DNA of 64,000 nt from Fistularia commersonii (Eukaryota > Chordata > Actinopteri > Syngnathiformes > Fistulariidae), in NCBI GenBank assembly GCA_037954325.1, contig JBBMNZ010000004.1, positions 464,863-528,862 of the forward strand, written 5' to 3'. The notes below the pieces were generated by a model, which did not search any database, was not told the DNA's origin, and was given only the letters and a program-made list of their open reading frames with translations. The position numbers were made by a program, and so were the translations under genes. The stretch's first letter is position 1. The number at the start of each line of letters is the position of its first letter. This document shows, one piece after another, positions 63,544 through 64,000 of the stretch.

Positions 63544-64000
63544 TGCCGATTATAGGCAACTAAATGACCATCAGTGGCCGCTGGACTTGGCATTTTGAAC
63601 CAATCTGACCAACATGCTGAATGACCTTAATCTAGAGCTGCAAGGAAAGGACAAAACTGCGATCAATATGATCAGCTCAGTTAATGCTTTCAAACGCAAA
63701 ATGCAACATCTCTCCTCGAAGCTCCACCGCCATGATTCGGCAAACTTCCAGAACTTCCAGAACCAACTTCCAGAGCTGGAGTCACAAGAGCAGTCATGTG
63801 CGCAGCTTGACAGTGCACGCTACATAAAGCAAATTGACAGTTGTCCGTCAGAGTTCGACAGACTCTTTCAAGACTTTGCTGTACTCGAGCCTGTTGCTAC
63901 ATTCATGTGCTACCCTTTCCAGGAAGATGCTGAGGTTGTTTCACTGGCATCAAAAGTTGCAACCCTGCTTGCCCTGAACTCTTCTGGAGTGGAGGATGAG
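63544..64000 (+). mobile_element. hAT element, 3' remnant C, cut by window end
   Basis: Same L1-hAT junction as at 14104 and 39674, and the transposase C-terminal frame (NQLPELESQEQSCAQ, YPFQEDAEVVSL) is open to the end of the window. By analogy a further V segment should lie about 1.5 kb beyond. AAACGCAAAATGC is shared with the copy at 55740, unlike remnants A and B. Confidence 0.88.

Noticed and set aside
1..64000. tRNA, rRNA, or other housekeeping RNA genes
   Set aside because: None was recognised by eye; a covariance-model scan would be needed to exclude diverged copies.

Overview
This is vertebrate nuclear DNA, almost certainly from a teleost fish. It covers part of an immunoglobulin light-chain locus of the kappa-like teleost type 1/3 (G/F) class, heavily invaded by transposable elements. 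The evidence is five complete V segments with leader exon, intron and 12-bp-spacer recombination signals; two J-C units with 23-bp-spacer signals and teleost-type C domains; and retroelement families common in fish (L1/Tx1, RTE, Jockey/L2-group, Ty3/gypsy, hAT-Charlie, Tc1). There are no bacterial-style genes, operons or CRISPR arrays.

Layout. 1-7,000: a Ty3/gypsy integrase fragment on the plus strand, broken at base 502 by a minus-strand endogenous retrovirus (LTR, env-like remnant, integrase, RNase H, RT, protease, nucleocapsid). 7,174-16,321: V1, a 5.6-kb L1, the 3' part of a hAT element, then V2. 16,400-26,700: a non-Ig stretch with LINE scraps, two exons resembling the 3' end of an IFFO1-like gene, large TG/CA arrays, a 61-bp minisatellite, a MITE and an unexplained 4.3-kb island flanked by inverted promoter-like or LTR-like repeats. 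26,735-27,917: an RTE LINE. 27,918-41,420: J1, a pseudo-J, C, a full-length hAT, V3, a LINE fragment, L1 copy B, a hAT remnant and V4. 41,500-52,420: Jockey-type LINE with a nested Tc1 MITE, Ty3/gypsy element with 3' LTR, two Tx1-type L1 pieces, RTE and another LINE tail. 52,497-64,000: a second J, pseudo-J, C, hAT and V5 unit, followed by L1 copy C and the start of another hAT remnant cut by the window edge.

How the parts work together. Each V is on the minus strand and carries an octamer/TATA promoter, an 18-residue leader and CACAGTG-12-ACAAAAACC. Each J-C unit is on the plus strand and carries GGTTTTTGT-23-CACTGTG. V and J are in opposite polarity, so V-to-J joining in this locus must occur by inversion, as is known for several teleost light-chain loci. 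C exons encode one C1-set domain with the terminal cysteine for heavy-chain pairing.

The locus grew by segmental duplication. The unit J-psiJ-C-hAT-V occurs twice, with the same 8-bp hAT target duplication and the same nonsense codon. The module V-L1-hAT3'-V lacks J-C and occurs two and a half times. Shared indels among the three L1 copies conflict with one another, which points to gene conversion or unequal exchange. The most interesting leads are a 10-nt in-frame homology between V 3' ends and the J 5' end, the mosaic L1 copies, the J-C-less modules, the inverted TG/CA array where an exon should be, and the 21.9-26.3 kb island.
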